Shown: positions 27,093 through 35,732 of the stretch, piece after piece
Layout: each line of letters opens with the position of its first letter
Numbering within the stretch: the stretch's first letter is position 1
Assembly (NCBI RefSeq): GCF_014207375.1
Contig: NZ_JACHEE010000012.1
Coordinates: 1-64,000 of the forward strand
DNA: 64,000 nucleotides
Origin: Arthrobacter sp. AZCC_0090
GTDB lineage: Bacteria; Actinomycetota; Actinomycetes; Actinomycetales; Micrococcaceae
Reading direction: 5' to 3'
Translations under genes and position numbers: made by a program
Notes under the pieces: model-generated
What the model was told of the DNA's origin: nothing
Database searches by the model: none
The model's input: only the letters and a program-made list of their open reading frames with translations

Positions 27093-27128
27093 TGCGGCGG
27101 CAGGATCCCTAAGGGCCCTGCCGCCGCA
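27093..27128. terminator. bidirectional hairpin terminator
   Basis: Inverted repeat with 12-bp GC-rich ends (TGCGGCGGCAGG and its complement), preceded by an A-run, between the convergent MaoC and VOC genes. Confidence 0.8.
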
Positions 27129-27144
27129 GTTGTCTCCAGGCTGG

Positions 27145-28080
27145 TCAGCCGGCGAAGGGATCGTTGGGGATATCCTCTGCGCTGAAGAAGTACGGCGCAC
27201 CGAAGGTGTCTTCCGGGTTGGCTGCCAGCAGCGTGGGCCGGATCCTGGTGGTCCGGACGCCCTTGGAATTGAGCCACTTCTCGGCGGAATCAACGTCAGT
27301 GATCTTGAACGTCGCGCTGTAGATCATGTTGCCCCACTTCGCGACATGCCGGCCGAGATCAGAGCCCTCCTCGAGCGGCTGGGCCAGCTGAAGCAGGCTG
27401 TCGCCGAGCTGGACGGTCTGGTACTGCACATGGGTATCTTCGTCGACGCCCTTGTCCACTGCAACGGCCTGGATGACGTCGACGTAGGCATGCACTGCGG
27501 CCTCGAGGTCCTTGACACCCAGTGTGATGTAGCTCAGACGCTCGATCGTCAGCGGGTGGCTGCGCCACATCTTCACCTGCGAGGACCACGTGTCCTGCTG
27601 GCGCGGATCGTTGGGCATATCAATACGGCAGAGTTCCACCATGAGGCCGGCGGTGTCCCGCGGGCTCGGGTAGAAGTACACCTCGTCCGGATCCATGGCG
27701 TCGAGCTTTCCGCCGCCCGGCTTGCCAATGTATACGCCCTGGTCAATCAGGCGGTTGCCCAGCGCTTCGAGGTCATCCACCTTGTAGCCCACGGAGTGCA
27801 GATGCTGGCCGAACTTGGAGTAGAACTTGCCAACCGGCTTCTCCACGTTGACCGGCAACTTCGGTGCCATGGTTTCAACGCAGAGGTCCGAGACCATGAG
27901 CAGTCCGGCCAGCCGGTCTTCCACGGGCAGGAAGTTCGGTTCGTCGACACCCATGTATACCAGTCCGCCAAAGACATCTTCGTAGAAGGCGTTCAGCTTG
28001 GGAACGTCGTCGGTCATGTGGACCATGTGGATCATCAGGCCGATGCCGTGATCTCCGCTTTTCTTGACTGTCTTTTCCAT
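27145..28080 (-). CDS. two-domain VOC-superfamily protein (glyoxalase/extradiol dioxygenase fold)
   Basis: 311 residues, two VOC modules: IHMVHMTDDVPKLNAFYEDV at the N-terminus and LSYITLGVKDLEAAVHAYVD from about residue 185. A HSVGYKVDDLEALGNRL segment lies between. Metal ligands cannot be fixed by eye, so it could be a dioxygenase, an epimerase such as methylmalonyl-CoA epimerase, or a binding protein. AAGGAG ribosome site before ATG 28080. It is the last gene of a minus-strand set starting with 3-hydroxyacyl-CoA dehydrogenase. Confidence 0.8.
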   Translation of the reverse strand: MEKTVKKSGDHGIGLMIHMVHMTDDVPKLNAFYEDVFGGLVYMGVDEPNFLPVEDRLAGLLMVSDLCVETMAPKLPVNVEKPVGKFYSKFGQHLHSVGYKVDDLEALGNRLIDQGVYIGKPGGGKLDAMDPDEVYFYPSPRDTAGLMVELCRIDMPNDPRQQDTWSSQVKMWRSHPLTIERLSYITLGVKDLEAAVHAYVDVIQAVAVDKGVDEDTHVQYQTVQLGDSLLQLAQPLEEGSDLGRHVAKWGNMIYSATFKITDVDSAEKWLNSKGVRTTRIRPTLLAANPEDTFGAPYFFSAEDIPNDPFAG

Positions 28081-28118
28081 CTGTTGCTCCTTGGTTCTAG
28101 TTGTTCGGGTAGCGGTGG

Positions 28119-28448
28119 CTAGATGCCGCGGAAGAACTGCAGGACGGGCGGATTGACGGTGCCGTCCAGGGCAGCGGTCATGGTGAGCTGACCCGCCCCC
28201 ATGGCCGCACCGAGGGCGGCTTCTGCCGCGGTGGGGTCCGCGTCGTCTATCTCATAAACTGCCAGAAAGCGCGGCAAATCGTTTCCGGCGTTGCCAACTG
28301 ACGCCAGCACGTAACGGCTGACCTCGGTGACGGAGGGTATGACGGCGCGGATTTCGGGAATGTGGGTTTCTTCGTACCAGGTGGTGAAGTCCTCCACGCT
28401 ATTGGCACTGGCGGGGCTGGTGAGGGCAATGAGCAATGATTTCGCCAT
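28119..28448 (-). CDS. EthD-like dimeric alpha/beta-barrel protein
   Basis: 109 residues. The signature FTTWYEETHIPEIRAVIP (W-Y-x3-H-x-PE-I) and the following RYVL...RFLAVYEID resemble EthD/ferredoxin-like small proteins. The protein at 63565-63903 has the same frame (FNHWYDNVHLPEILQIPGF). Such proteins are accessory or isomerase-like and their roles are mostly unknown. AAAGGA ribosome site before ATG 28448. Confidence 0.75.
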   Translation of the reverse strand: MAKSLLIALTSPASANSVEDFTTWYEETHIPEIRAVIPSVTEVSRYVLASVGNAGNDLPRFLAVYEIDDADPTAAEAALGAAMGAGQLTMTAALDGTVNPPVLQFFRGI

Positions 28449-28477
28449 GACCGGGTCCTTTCTGATGAGGGCGGAGG

Positions 28478-29896
28478 CTAGAAAGCCAGCGCCCGTGCGG
28501 TGAGTGCATCGATGCGGACATTTCGTTTGCCCGCCGGTGTTGTTTTGATCGCATTAAGCACGGACGCCCGAACCGCCGGAACCGACTCCGGCACGGCGGC
28601 GTCAATGGCCCCCATGCTGAACAGATCCCCGGCGGAGATCTTCAGATCCCCGGCCAACTTGGCTGCCCGGGTGTTGTCCCGGTAGAGCACGACGGCGCCC
28701 GGCTCTGGGCCGATGACGGAGAAGACCGAGCCGGTCAGCATCAGGAAACTGTCCGCGTGGGCGAGTGACATTGCGCCGCCGCTTCCGCCCTCGCCGACGC
28801 AAAGCGCGACGCTCACGGTCGGCAGCGCCGCCATCGCACCGATCGTCCGCGCAATCTCACGGGCCAGGCCGTCCGCTTCGGAGGGGGCGGACGGGTCCGC
28901 CCCCGGGGTGTCGATGATGGTCAGCAGAGGCATTCCCAGCCGTCCCGCAAGCTCGATCGCGCGCTGGGCCAGCCTGAAGCCGGCTGGCCCAACGAGGGCG
29001 TGATCCTCTTCCGCCCGTGCCCGGTCCATCGCGACCACCATTAGCCGCCGGCCGTCCATGGTGGCCAGCCCGGCACGGATACGCGGATCGCTGCCCCGCA
29101 GCTCAACCCATGAGTCCGTCAGCCAGGCGGCCCAGTCCAGTCCGGACGGACGCAAGGGCGAGCGGACTTCCTGCAGCAACTGCCAGGCGCTGGTGGGCTG
29201 GGTCGCGGTGCCCGCCGGCGCTTCCGCGGTAACCTGAAGCGGCGGCGCCGCGGCGACCCCCAAAGCCTGCTCCAGCCACTTACGCTGGTCTGTGACCGGG
29301 GTAATTGCATCGATGAGGCCGTGGCGGAAGGCCGATTCCGCCGTATGTGAAGTCTTGGGCGGCAGCGAGCCGGTGACCTGTTCCACCACACGGGGTCCAC
29401 CGAACCCGATTACCGCCGCGGGGGACGCGGTCCGGACATCTGATTGGGAGGCCCATGAAGCGTAGACACCGCCGGTGGTGGGGGAGCGGAGGGCGCTGGC
29501 GCTCATGAGTCCGGCCGCACGGTGAGCCGAAACGGCTGAGGAAGTGCGGGCCATCTGCACCAAGGAGACCATGCCCTCCTGCAGGCGCGCTCCGCCGCTG
29601 CTGACCAGCTGGGCGACGGGAAGTCCGCGCTCCGTGGCCCGGCGGTAAGCCCGGACGATCCGCTCGCCGGCGACGGCACCCATGGTGCCGCCCGATTTGC
29701 TGAAATCGCACGAAATCAGCACGTAGGAGCCCAGTTCGCCCTCTACCAGGCCTGCCCGGACGGATTCCTCATCTGCAAGCGGGGGTTCGTATCCGTCAAA
29801 CGAAAGCGGATTGTTGGACCGCAGGTCCGTATCCCACTCCTCGGCGAACGAGACCTGTGCCTCAGCTTCGGGAAGCCGTTCACTGACCTGCGTCAC
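28478..29896 (-). CDS. acyl-CoA carboxylase carboxyltransferase, fused AccD-AccA type
   Basis: 472 residues containing both crotonase-fold halves of a carboxyltransferase. The beta half has KSGGTMGAVAGERIVRAY and SSGGARLQEGM; the alpha half has ADPSAPSEADGLAREIARTI and the oxyanion GEGGSGGAMSLAHAD. The order and length match actinobacterial AccDA proteins (AccD3-like). The N-terminal Cys4 zinc finger of AccD is absent. No biotin carboxylase or biotin carrier gene is in the window, so it must borrow one or act as a decarboxylase subunit. It overlaps the dehydrogenase gene upstream by four bases. Confidence 0.85.
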   Translation of the reverse strand: MTQVSERLPEAEAQVSFAEEWDTDLRSNNPLSFDGYEPPLADEESVRAGLVEGELGSYVLISCDFSKSGGTMGAVAGERIVRAYRRATERGLPVAQLVSSGGARLQEGMVSLVQMARTSSAVSAHRAAGLMSASALRSPTTGGVYASWASQSDVRTASPAAVIGFGGPRVVEQVTGSLPPKTSHTAESAFRHGLIDAITPVTDQRKWLEQALGVAAAPPLQVTAEAPAGTATQPTSAWQLLQEVRSPLRPSGLDWAAWLTDSWVELRGSDPRIRAGLATMDGRRLMVVAMDRARAEEDHALVGPAGFRLAQRAIELAGRLGMPLLTIIDTPGADPSAPSEADGLAREIARTIGAMAALPTVSVALCVGEGGSGGAMSLAHADSFLMLTGSVFSVIGPEPGAVVLYRDNTRAAKLAGDLKISAGDLFSMGAIDAAVPESVPAVRASVLNAIKTTPAGKRNVRIDALTARALAF

Positions 29897-30762
29897 GACC
29901 GCGCGCCGTTTTCGTCATACGTGTAGAAGCCGCGCCCGGTCTTGCGTCCCAGCCAGCCCAGGCGCACGTACTGCTTCAGCAGGGTCGGAGGGAAGTAGCG
30001 CGGGTCCTTGTACTCCTCGTACATCGAGGCGGCCATGTCGTGGACGATGTCCAGGCCAATCAAATCGCTGAGGGCGAAGGGGCCCATGGGGTGGTTGAAA
30101 CCGAGCTTGATCACTTCGTCGATGGATTCCATGTCGGCCACATCGCGTTCAAAGGCGCGGATCGCATCCGTGAGGTAGGGGACAATCAGCAGATTGCCGA
30201 TGAACCCGGGGACGTCATTGACGACGACGGGGCTCTTGCCGAGCGCCTTGGCGAAGTCGACAAAAGTCTGGACATTTTCGGGCAGGGTCACCGGCGTCTT
30301 GATGACCTCTACCAGCTTCATTGACGGTACGGGATTGAAGAAATGCGCTCCGACCACCTGCTCCGGCCGGGTCGTCGCCGCAGCCAGGATGACCAACGGA
30401 ATCGTAGAGGTATTCGAGGCGATGAAGGCTTCGGGGGCAACGAGCTTGTCGATTCGGCCGAGGATCTCCTTCTTCAGTTCCACGTCCTCGAAGACGGCCT
30501 CGATAACCAAGTCCGCGTCAGTGATGTCGGAAAGGTCCGAGCTGATGGTGAAATTGGCCAGGGCCGAGTCCCGCTGGGCTTCGGTGATCTTTCCCCGGGC
30601 GAAGGAACGGTTCAGGCCCGCTGCGATTCGGGCATGGGCGGCTTCAGCAGCCTGCTCGGACGTTTCAACCCCCACGGTCTGGAAGCCGTTCTGGGCCGCG
30701 GTCTGAACAATGCCGCCACCCATGGTGCCACACCCTACAACTGCCACTCGCTTGATTTGCAT
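29893..30762 (-). CDS. 3-hydroxyacyl-CoA (3-hydroxybutyryl-CoA) dehydrogenase
   Basis: 289 residues, full-length single-function type (FadB2/Hbd). NAD-binding VVGCGTMGGGIVQTAA, catalytic His in GAHFFNPVPSMKLVEVI, and NHPMGPFALSDLIGLDI. It oxidises a 3-hydroxyacyl-CoA to the 3-ketoacyl-CoA. GAAGGAGA site before ATG 30762. It is the first gene of a minus-strand operon with AccDA, EthD-like and VOC genes, and is divergent from the aldehyde dehydrogenase with site 6 between. Confidence 0.93.
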   Translation of the reverse strand: MQIKRVAVVGCGTMGGGIVQTAAQNGFQTVGVETSEQAAEAAHARIAAGLNRSFARGKITEAQRDSALANFTISSDLSDITDADLVIEAVFEDVELKKEILGRIDKLVAPEAFIASNTSTIPLVILAAATTRPEQVVGAHFFNPVPSMKLVEVIKTPVTLPENVQTFVDFAKALGKSPVVVNDVPGFIGNLLIVPYLTDAIRAFERDVADMESIDEVIKLGFNHPMGPFALSDLIGLDIVHDMAASMYEEYKDPRYFPPTLLKQYVRLGWLGRKTGRGFYTYDENGARS

Positions 30763-30890
30763 TTGCCGTTTCTCCTTCGGGGGTATTCATGACCGCACCG
30801 GCGGGACGGTTGCCTGGAGCGCACTGAGGAGCCGCAGGGGTGGTGATCAGACCGTCTTGGTCCGGTGCCAATTCTCTGGTATTGCCGCAC

Positions 30891-30905
30891 CAGTAAGTGT
30901 TACTG
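30891..30905. promoter_or_regulatory. island palindrome, site 6 (CAGTAAGTGTTACTG)
   Basis: Exact match to CNGTA-N5-TACNG and the most symmetric copy. It sits between the divergent hydroxyacyl-CoA dehydrogenase and aldehyde dehydrogenase genes and runs into an in-frame ATG at 30908. Confidence 0.62.
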
Positions 30906-30958
30906 TAATGCACACGATAACAGATCGCCAGCAATGGCGCAGGGAAAGGTTGTTCGCG

Positions 30959-32410
30959 GTGACCCGAGAAGATGACCGGACGTTATTCATCAACGGAGAA
31001 TGGACGTCGGCAGGGAACGGCTCTTTGTTCGATGTGTTGGACCCGAGCACGGAAGCCGTTATCGGGAGGGCGTCCGACGGCGGTGCGGCCGACGCCCGAG
31101 CCGCTGTGGCCGCCGCCTCTGCGGCCTTCGAAGGTTGGGCAAACCAGACAGCATACCAGCGGGCCGCCGCCTTGGAACGGGCCCACCGGATCATGCTCCG
31201 CCGTGCGGATGAGCTCGCCGCGTTGATGACGCTGGAACAGGGTAAGCCGCTGAGAGCGGCGAAGAACGAAGTCCTCTATGGGGCCGACTTCCTCAGCTGG
31301 TTCGCTGAAGAGGCCAAGAGGGTCTACGGCACCACGATCCCTTCGGCACGCGCCAACCAGCGGCTGACCGTGCTGCGTCAACCTGTCGGCGTAGTCGCAG
31401 CCATTACGCCTTGGAACTACCCGATTTCCATGATTGCCCGGAAGGTCGCCCCGGCCGTTGCGGCGGGCTGCACCGTGGTACTCAAGCCGGCCGAGCAGAC
31501 GCCCCTGTGCGCCATTGCCATGTTCGAGATCTTCGAAGAAGCCGGCTTTCCGCCCGGAGTGGTCAACCTCATCACTACGGGAAACCCCGAAGCCGTTGGA
31601 GACGTTCTGCTGGAATCCCGTGAGGTCCGCAAGCTGACGTTCACCGGCTCAACCGCCGTGGGCACGGAACTCGCAGCCCGCGCCGCGTCGACTATGAAGC
31701 GGGTTTCCCTGGAGCTCGGCGGCCATGCGCCCTTCCTCGTGTTCGAAGACGCGGACATGGACCACGCAGCCAAGGGCGCGGTCCTGGCGAAGTTCCTCAA
31801 CACTGGCCAGGCATGCATCTGCCCAAACCGCATTTACGTCCACAGCTCCGGCTACGAGCGCTTCATCGAGGCGTTCACACAACGGGCCAGCCGGCTCACC
31901 GTGGGTGCCGGCCACCAGGACGGGGTCAGTATCGGGCCACTCATTGATTCCGCCGCCACCGAGAAGATGGAACGGCACGTCGCCGATGCCCGGAACAAAG
32001 GTGCACGACTGCTGACAGGCGGCAGCCGGGTCAGTGTCGACGGCCTGGCCGGAACAAACTTCTACGCCCCAACCGTGCTCGCCGACGTCACCCCGGAGAT
32101 GGAGATCTACACCGAGGAGACGTTCGGCCCGGTCGCCGCGGTCATTCCTTTCGACAACGAGGACGAGGCTGTCCGGATGGCAAACAACACCGACTACGGC
32201 CTGGCATCGTACGTGTACACAACCGACCTGGTCCGGGCCACGAGGGTATCCGAAAGACTGCGGTTCGGCATCGTCGGCATCAATGACATCAACCCGACCT
32301 CCGCGGCAGCACCGTTCGGTGGCGTGAAGAACAGCGGCATCGGGCGGGAGGGCGGGGCCCAGGGAATCGATGAGTACCTGGACGTGAAGCTCGTTGGAAT
32401 GACGGTGTGA
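30959..32410 (+). CDS. aldehyde dehydrogenase (succinate-semialdehyde dehydrogenase-like)
   Basis: 483 residues. Rossmann motif FTGSTAVGTELA, catalytic Glu in LELGGHAPFLVFEDAD and Cys (about residue 286) in NTGQACICPNRIYV; closest in motif set to GabD-type enzymes. I choose the GTG at 30959: it has GGGAAAGG upstream and gives the usual family length, while the ATG at 30908 lies directly on palindrome site 6. It oxidises an aldehyde with NAD(P), perhaps one released by the aldolase-like pair (inference). A small gene and an AcuI-like reductase follow. Confidence 0.9.
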   Translation: MTREDDRTLFINGEWTSAGNGSLFDVLDPSTEAVIGRASDGGAADARAAVAAASAAFEGWANQTAYQRAAALERAHRIMLRRADELAALMTLEQGKPLRAAKNEVLYGADFLSWFAEEAKRVYGTTIPSARANQRLTVLRQPVGVVAAITPWNYPISMIARKVAPAVAAGCTVVLKPAEQTPLCAIAMFEIFEEAGFPPGVVNLITTGNPEAVGDVLLESREVRKLTFTGSTAVGTELAARAASTMKRVSLELGGHAPFLVFEDADMDHAAKGAVLAKFLNTGQACICPNRIYVHSSGYERFIEAFTQRASRLTVGAGHQDGVSIGPLIDSAATEKMERHVADARNKGARLLTGGSRVSVDGLAGTNFYAPTVLADVTPEMEIYTEETFGPVAAVIPFDNEDEAVRMANNTDYGLASYVYTTDLVRATRVSERLRFGIVGINDINPTSAAAPFGGVKNSGIGREGGAQGIDEYLDVKLVGMTV

Positions 32411-32458
32411 ACCGAGTGGTCACCACCGAACTGCCTTGAAAGTATCCAGGAGGGTTAA

Positions 32459-32797
32459 TTGACTGAAGACACGGAGTACCTTGATGGGGCCGTCCGCCAG
32501 AAGGCCCGCCCATTGTCGGAGCTTGGGCTGGACGACGGCGGAACGCACGCCTCGATGATGGTTCAGGACTGGTCCAGGCTGCAGGACATGCGGGTGCAGA
32601 TCACCGAGGATGGCCACGCGTTGCGTGAGGGCCAAGTTGATATGGTGGCGGCGGATGGAAGTGTCCTCTGGCTGGCCAGGGACGGCGTCTTCGAGAGGCA
32701 ACTGGTCCTCAGGTCTGACGGGGTCGAAGCATGGATCCGTCTAGGGTCTCCTCAGGCGTACTGGGTCATGGGAGGGCACATGACAGTCGATGAATGA
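32459..32797 (+). CDS. hypothetical protein in the aldehyde dehydrogenase-reductase operon
   Basis: 112 residues from a TTG preceded by a strong AGGAGG site, overlapping the next gene by eight bases. There are no transmembrane segments or cysteines. Blocks such as LGLDDGGTHASMMVQDWSRL and GQVDMVAADGSVLWLARDGV look like a small soluble folded protein. I do not recognise the family. The overlap implies co-translation with the reductase. Confidence 0.65.
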   Translation: MTEDTEYLDGAVRQKARPLSELGLDDGGTHASMMVQDWSRLQDMRVQITEDGHALREGQVDMVAADGSVLWLARDGVFERQLVLRSDGVEAWIRLGSPQAYWVMGGHMTVDE

Positions 32798-33785
32798 TTT
32801 TGCCGCAATAGTGATTGATGAAATTGACGGCAAGGCGGTGTCGACCTTCCGCCAATTCACCCTGGCGGACCTCCCAGATGATGACGTGCTTGTTGAGGTC
32901 AGCTATTCCTCGCTCAATTACAAGGACGGCTTGGCCCTTTCCGGGAACCGTAACAGGGTGGCCAGACGGCTTCCGATGATCGGTGGAATAGATCTGGCCG
33001 GCACGGTTGTCGAGTCGGGCTCGCCCCTCTGGCGCCCTGGAGACCAGGTTTTGTTGAACGGCTTCGGACTTTCGGAAGTGCACTGGGGCGGTTACTCCCG
33101 CTTCCAGCGTGTGAAGTCCGAGTGGCTGCTTCGGGTGCCCACGGAATTCACGCCCCTTCAAGCAATGGCGATCGGCACGGCAGGCTACACCGCAGCGCTG
33201 TGCGTTGACGCGCTTGAACAGTGGGGACACATGCGGCCAGGGCGGGGGAAGGTTCTTGTCACCGGCGCAGCAGGAGGGGTCGGCTCGGTAGCCGTTGCCC
33301 TCCTTGCGCAGTCCGGACACCAGGTCACTGCGTCAACGGGGCGTCCCGCTAACCACGAATACCTGAAGCAGCTCGGGGCCGCGGAGGTCATTGACAGGGC
33401 GGACCTGCTGAAGCCAGCACGGCCGCTCCAGCGGGAGACCTGGAGCGGAGTTGTGGATTCAGTCGGCAGCACCACCCTCGCCAACGCCTTGGCCCAGGCG
33501 GAATACGGTGGCGCCGTTGCCGCCTGCGGTCTGGCATCCGGCACAGATCTTCCGGCAACGGTACTGCCACATATTCTTCGCGGCGTAGCGTTGCTCGGCA
33601 TCGACTCTGTCATGGCTCCGATGGGGAAGCGCCGCTCGGCGTGGAGCCGCCTGGCCCGCGACCTGGACGTGAAATCCCTGGAATCCATCACCACCGTCGA
33701 ACCGATGTCCCGGTTGCCGGAGCTTGCCCAAGATATTCTGGCGGGAAGTATCCGGGGGCGAGTGGTTATCGACGTATCACGGTAG
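32790..33785 (+). CDS. MDR-family oxidoreductase, AcuI-like acrylyl-CoA reductase
   Basis: 331 residues, zinc-free medium-chain reductase of the YhdH/AcuI group: SYSSLNYKDGLALSG, PMIGGIDLAGTVVESG, GFGLSEVHWGGYSRF and the NADPH loop GAAGGVGSVAVALLAQ. AcuI reduces acrylyl-CoA to propionyl-CoA; other members reduce short enones. A propionyl-CoA product would match prpD at the left edge (inference). Start ATG 32790 with GGGAGG upstream. Confidence 0.88.
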   Translation: MNDFAAIVIDEIDGKAVSTFRQFTLADLPDDDVLVEVSYSSLNYKDGLALSGNRNRVARRLPMIGGIDLAGTVVESGSPLWRPGDQVLLNGFGLSEVHWGGYSRFQRVKSEWLLRVPTEFTPLQAMAIGTAGYTAALCVDALEQWGHMRPGRGKVLVTGAAGGVGSVAVALLAQSGHQVTASTGRPANHEYLKQLGAAEVIDRADLLKPARPLQRETWSGVVDSVGSTTLANALAQAEYGGAVAACGLASGTDLPATVLPHILRGVALLGIDSVMAPMGKRRSAWSRLARDLDVKSLESITTVEPMSRLPELAQDILAGSIRGRVVIDVSR

Positions 33786-33910
33786 CAGCGGGGCCGCGCG
33801 GACTGCGGAATTGCACAGGACTGCCCCAGACACCTCTCTGGCGGCTTCGCCGCCCACCAGCCGCAGGAGGGCATCCGCCCCGCGGTGGCTTTCTACATGC
33901 CCGCGCCGTT

Positions 33911-33949
33911 GGCGGCGGACCGGACACTGCGAGTGTCTGGTCCGCCGCC
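33911..33949. terminator. bidirectional hairpin terminator
   Basis: Nearly perfect inverted repeat with 18-base arms (33911-33928 and 33932-33949) and a three-base loop, in the 260-bp gap between the convergent reductase and MFS genes. Nothing else is seen in that gap. Confidence 0.8.
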
Positions 33950-34044
33950 GACGGTACTACATCAACGAGGCCGCCTCACCAGGATAGGCTCAGGCCTCCG
34001 CGAGGTCTTGGGCGGGACGAACCTGGTGGACAGGATTGCCCGGC

Positions 34045-35520
34045 CTAATCCTGTGAAACGAGTCCCAGATCCTGGTCCTGAAGGGTCTCATCGGACATCG
34101 TCGTCCGGACTCGTCCGAGGTGCCTGCTGAAGGGCAGGAACGCCATGATCACGACGCTCAGACCGCCGCAGATTGCCCAGATGACGAGGAATGCATCCAA
34201 GCTGGGAACCTTTGCGGCGGGAAGGAACATCGAGGACATGATCGCGGCAAACACTGCCCCGCCGACGGCGCCGGCGAGCGTTCTGGTTGTGTTGTACATT
34301 GCACCGGCAATGCCCGAGGCATCCTTGGGCGCCAGGCCGACGATGATGGCGGGAAGCACCGCGATAAAGATACCCACCCCCAGGCCGCCGACGAACTGGG
34401 CCGCCGTGAAGATTGCCAGATCGCGGGAGAAAACTATGAGCATGGCGTACTTGGCAATGACGAGGACATTGGCCCAAATCAGGGTCTGCATCTGTCCCAT
34501 GCGGCGCACGAGGGCATGGCCGACGACGGCTCCGATCATCAGCATAAGCGCGTAGGGCACGAGCGTCAGGGAAACGCCCAGGGAGTCAAGACCGAAGCCG
34601 TATCCGACCTTGCCCGGCTTGGAGGCAACGTAGAGGGAATTGACCGGTCCGGAGCCCAGCTGCTGAATCCCGAACAGGAGCATGAGGATCAGGTAAAAAC
34701 CCACGCCGCCCCGGGTCACCAGTTTGATATCGATCAGCGGGTGACGCACGGTTTTTTCGACCCGGACGAACAGGAACAGCAAAGCCAGCCCTACAACAAT
34801 CATGCCCAGGATCGCCGGTGAGAGCCAGCCCAACGTCTTGCCGTTGCTAATAGCGTATAGCACGAGGGCCAGTCCAATACCGAGCAGGGACGCGCCCTTC
34901 CAGTCGATTCGGCCTTCGCTGCGGATCTGGGTCTCCGGCACTGTGAGGATGATGATCAACAGAGAGAGAACCAAGAGAGCGGCCGGGACGAGCATGACCA
35001 GGGTGAGATCCAGGACGGTTCCCAGGAGCCCGGTGAGAAGGATGCCCACGACGGCGCCGCCACCGAGGCAGCCCACCAGGAGACCGATTCCCTTGCTGGC
35101 CTGATCGCCGGCCCGCTCCCGGACGATGGCCATTTCAAGTGGAAGCAGCGCGCTGACAGCGCCCTGCACGAGCATGCCGGACAGAAAAAGGGGGAATGTC
35201 GTGGCGAACGCCGCGAGTACCGTGCCGACGATCACGATCACTAGCGTGATGACCACCATGCGTTTGTGCCCATAGAGGTCACCGAGTTTCGCCAGGACCG
35301 GGACACAGACGACGGAGGAGAGCAAATATGCGGCGCTGATCCAGTTCAGCTGTGCGGCGTCGGCACCAAGGCGAACCCCGAGCAGGTTCAGCAGCGGACC
35401 GTACGTCGATTGCAGGTAGGCGCTCGCCAATTCCGAGAAGGCCAGCCCGCCCACAACGGTCATGATGCCGAAGCCGGCGCCGATCGCTCCGACCTTGTCT
35501 TTACCAACTTGAAGACTCAT
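34045..35520 (-). CDS. MFS transporter (DHA2-like), copy 1
   Basis: 491 residues, 12-14 membrane segments by eye. The MFS signature after helix 2 is AKLGDLYGHKRMVV, with WISAAYLLSSVVCVPV before and SGIAGAMYNTTRTLAGAVGG in the second half. It belongs to the DHA2-like proton antiporter group, though in a catabolic cluster it may import the substrate. A close paralogue is at 47146-48615, including the first codons (MSLQ) and the leader. No strong ribosome site precedes ATG 35520. Confidence 0.9.
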   Translation of the reverse strand: MSLQVGKDKVGAIGAGFGIMTVVGGLAFSELASAYLQSTYGPLLNLLGVRLGADAAQLNWISAAYLLSSVVCVPVLAKLGDLYGHKRMVVITLVIVIVGTVLAAFATTFPLFLSGMLVQGAVSALLPLEMAIVRERAGDQASKGIGLLVGCLGGGAVVGILLTGLLGTVLDLTLVMLVPAALLVLSLLIIILTVPETQIRSEGRIDWKGASLLGIGLALVLYAISNGKTLGWLSPAILGMIVVGLALLFLFVRVEKTVRHPLIDIKLVTRGGVGFYLILMLLFGIQQLGSGPVNSLYVASKPGKVGYGFGLDSLGVSLTLVPYALMLMIGAVVGHALVRRMGQMQTLIWANVLVIAKYAMLIVFSRDLAIFTAAQFVGGLGVGIFIAVLPAIIVGLAPKDASGIAGAMYNTTRTLAGAVGGAVFAAIMSSMFLPAAKVPSLDAFLVIWAICGGLSVVIMAFLPFSRHLGRVRTTMSDETLQDQDLGLVSQD

Positions 35521-35560
35521 TTAATATCCGTTCGAAGAGAGCCGATGAAATCGGCTGAGT
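35521..35560 (-). promoter_or_regulatory. 5' leader with hairpin, shared with MFS copy 2
   Basis: Just before ATG 35520, the transcript has a hairpin AGCCGAT-TTC-ATCGGCT followed by CTCTCTTCGAACGGATAT. The leader of the second MFS gene (47109-47145) has the same order, with AGCCG/CGGCT arms and CTCTCCTCGAACGGATAT. The likeness extends up to the start codon. Confidence 0.5.
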
Positions 35561-35681
35561 GAAGTGCAGATCTTCCAGGGGAAGATTCCTGGCGCCGTCT
35601 TGCCGGATGACGCCTTCGTCGCAGCGGGGAAATGTTCGCCCAGGGCTGCATCGATCCGGGACAAGGCATGGACAACAGCAA

Positions 35682-35716
35682 GGGGGACGCCGGGCCGCGA
35701 CGGCCTGGAGTCCCCC
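35682..35716. terminator. hairpin terminator after the amidohydrolase gene
   Basis: Inverted repeat with outer GGGGGAC/GTCCCCC and an inner GC-rich stem, 16 bp past the stop of the minus-strand gene at 35733. Confidence 0.65.
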
Positions 35717-35732
35717 GTGCTATCCGTAGGTG

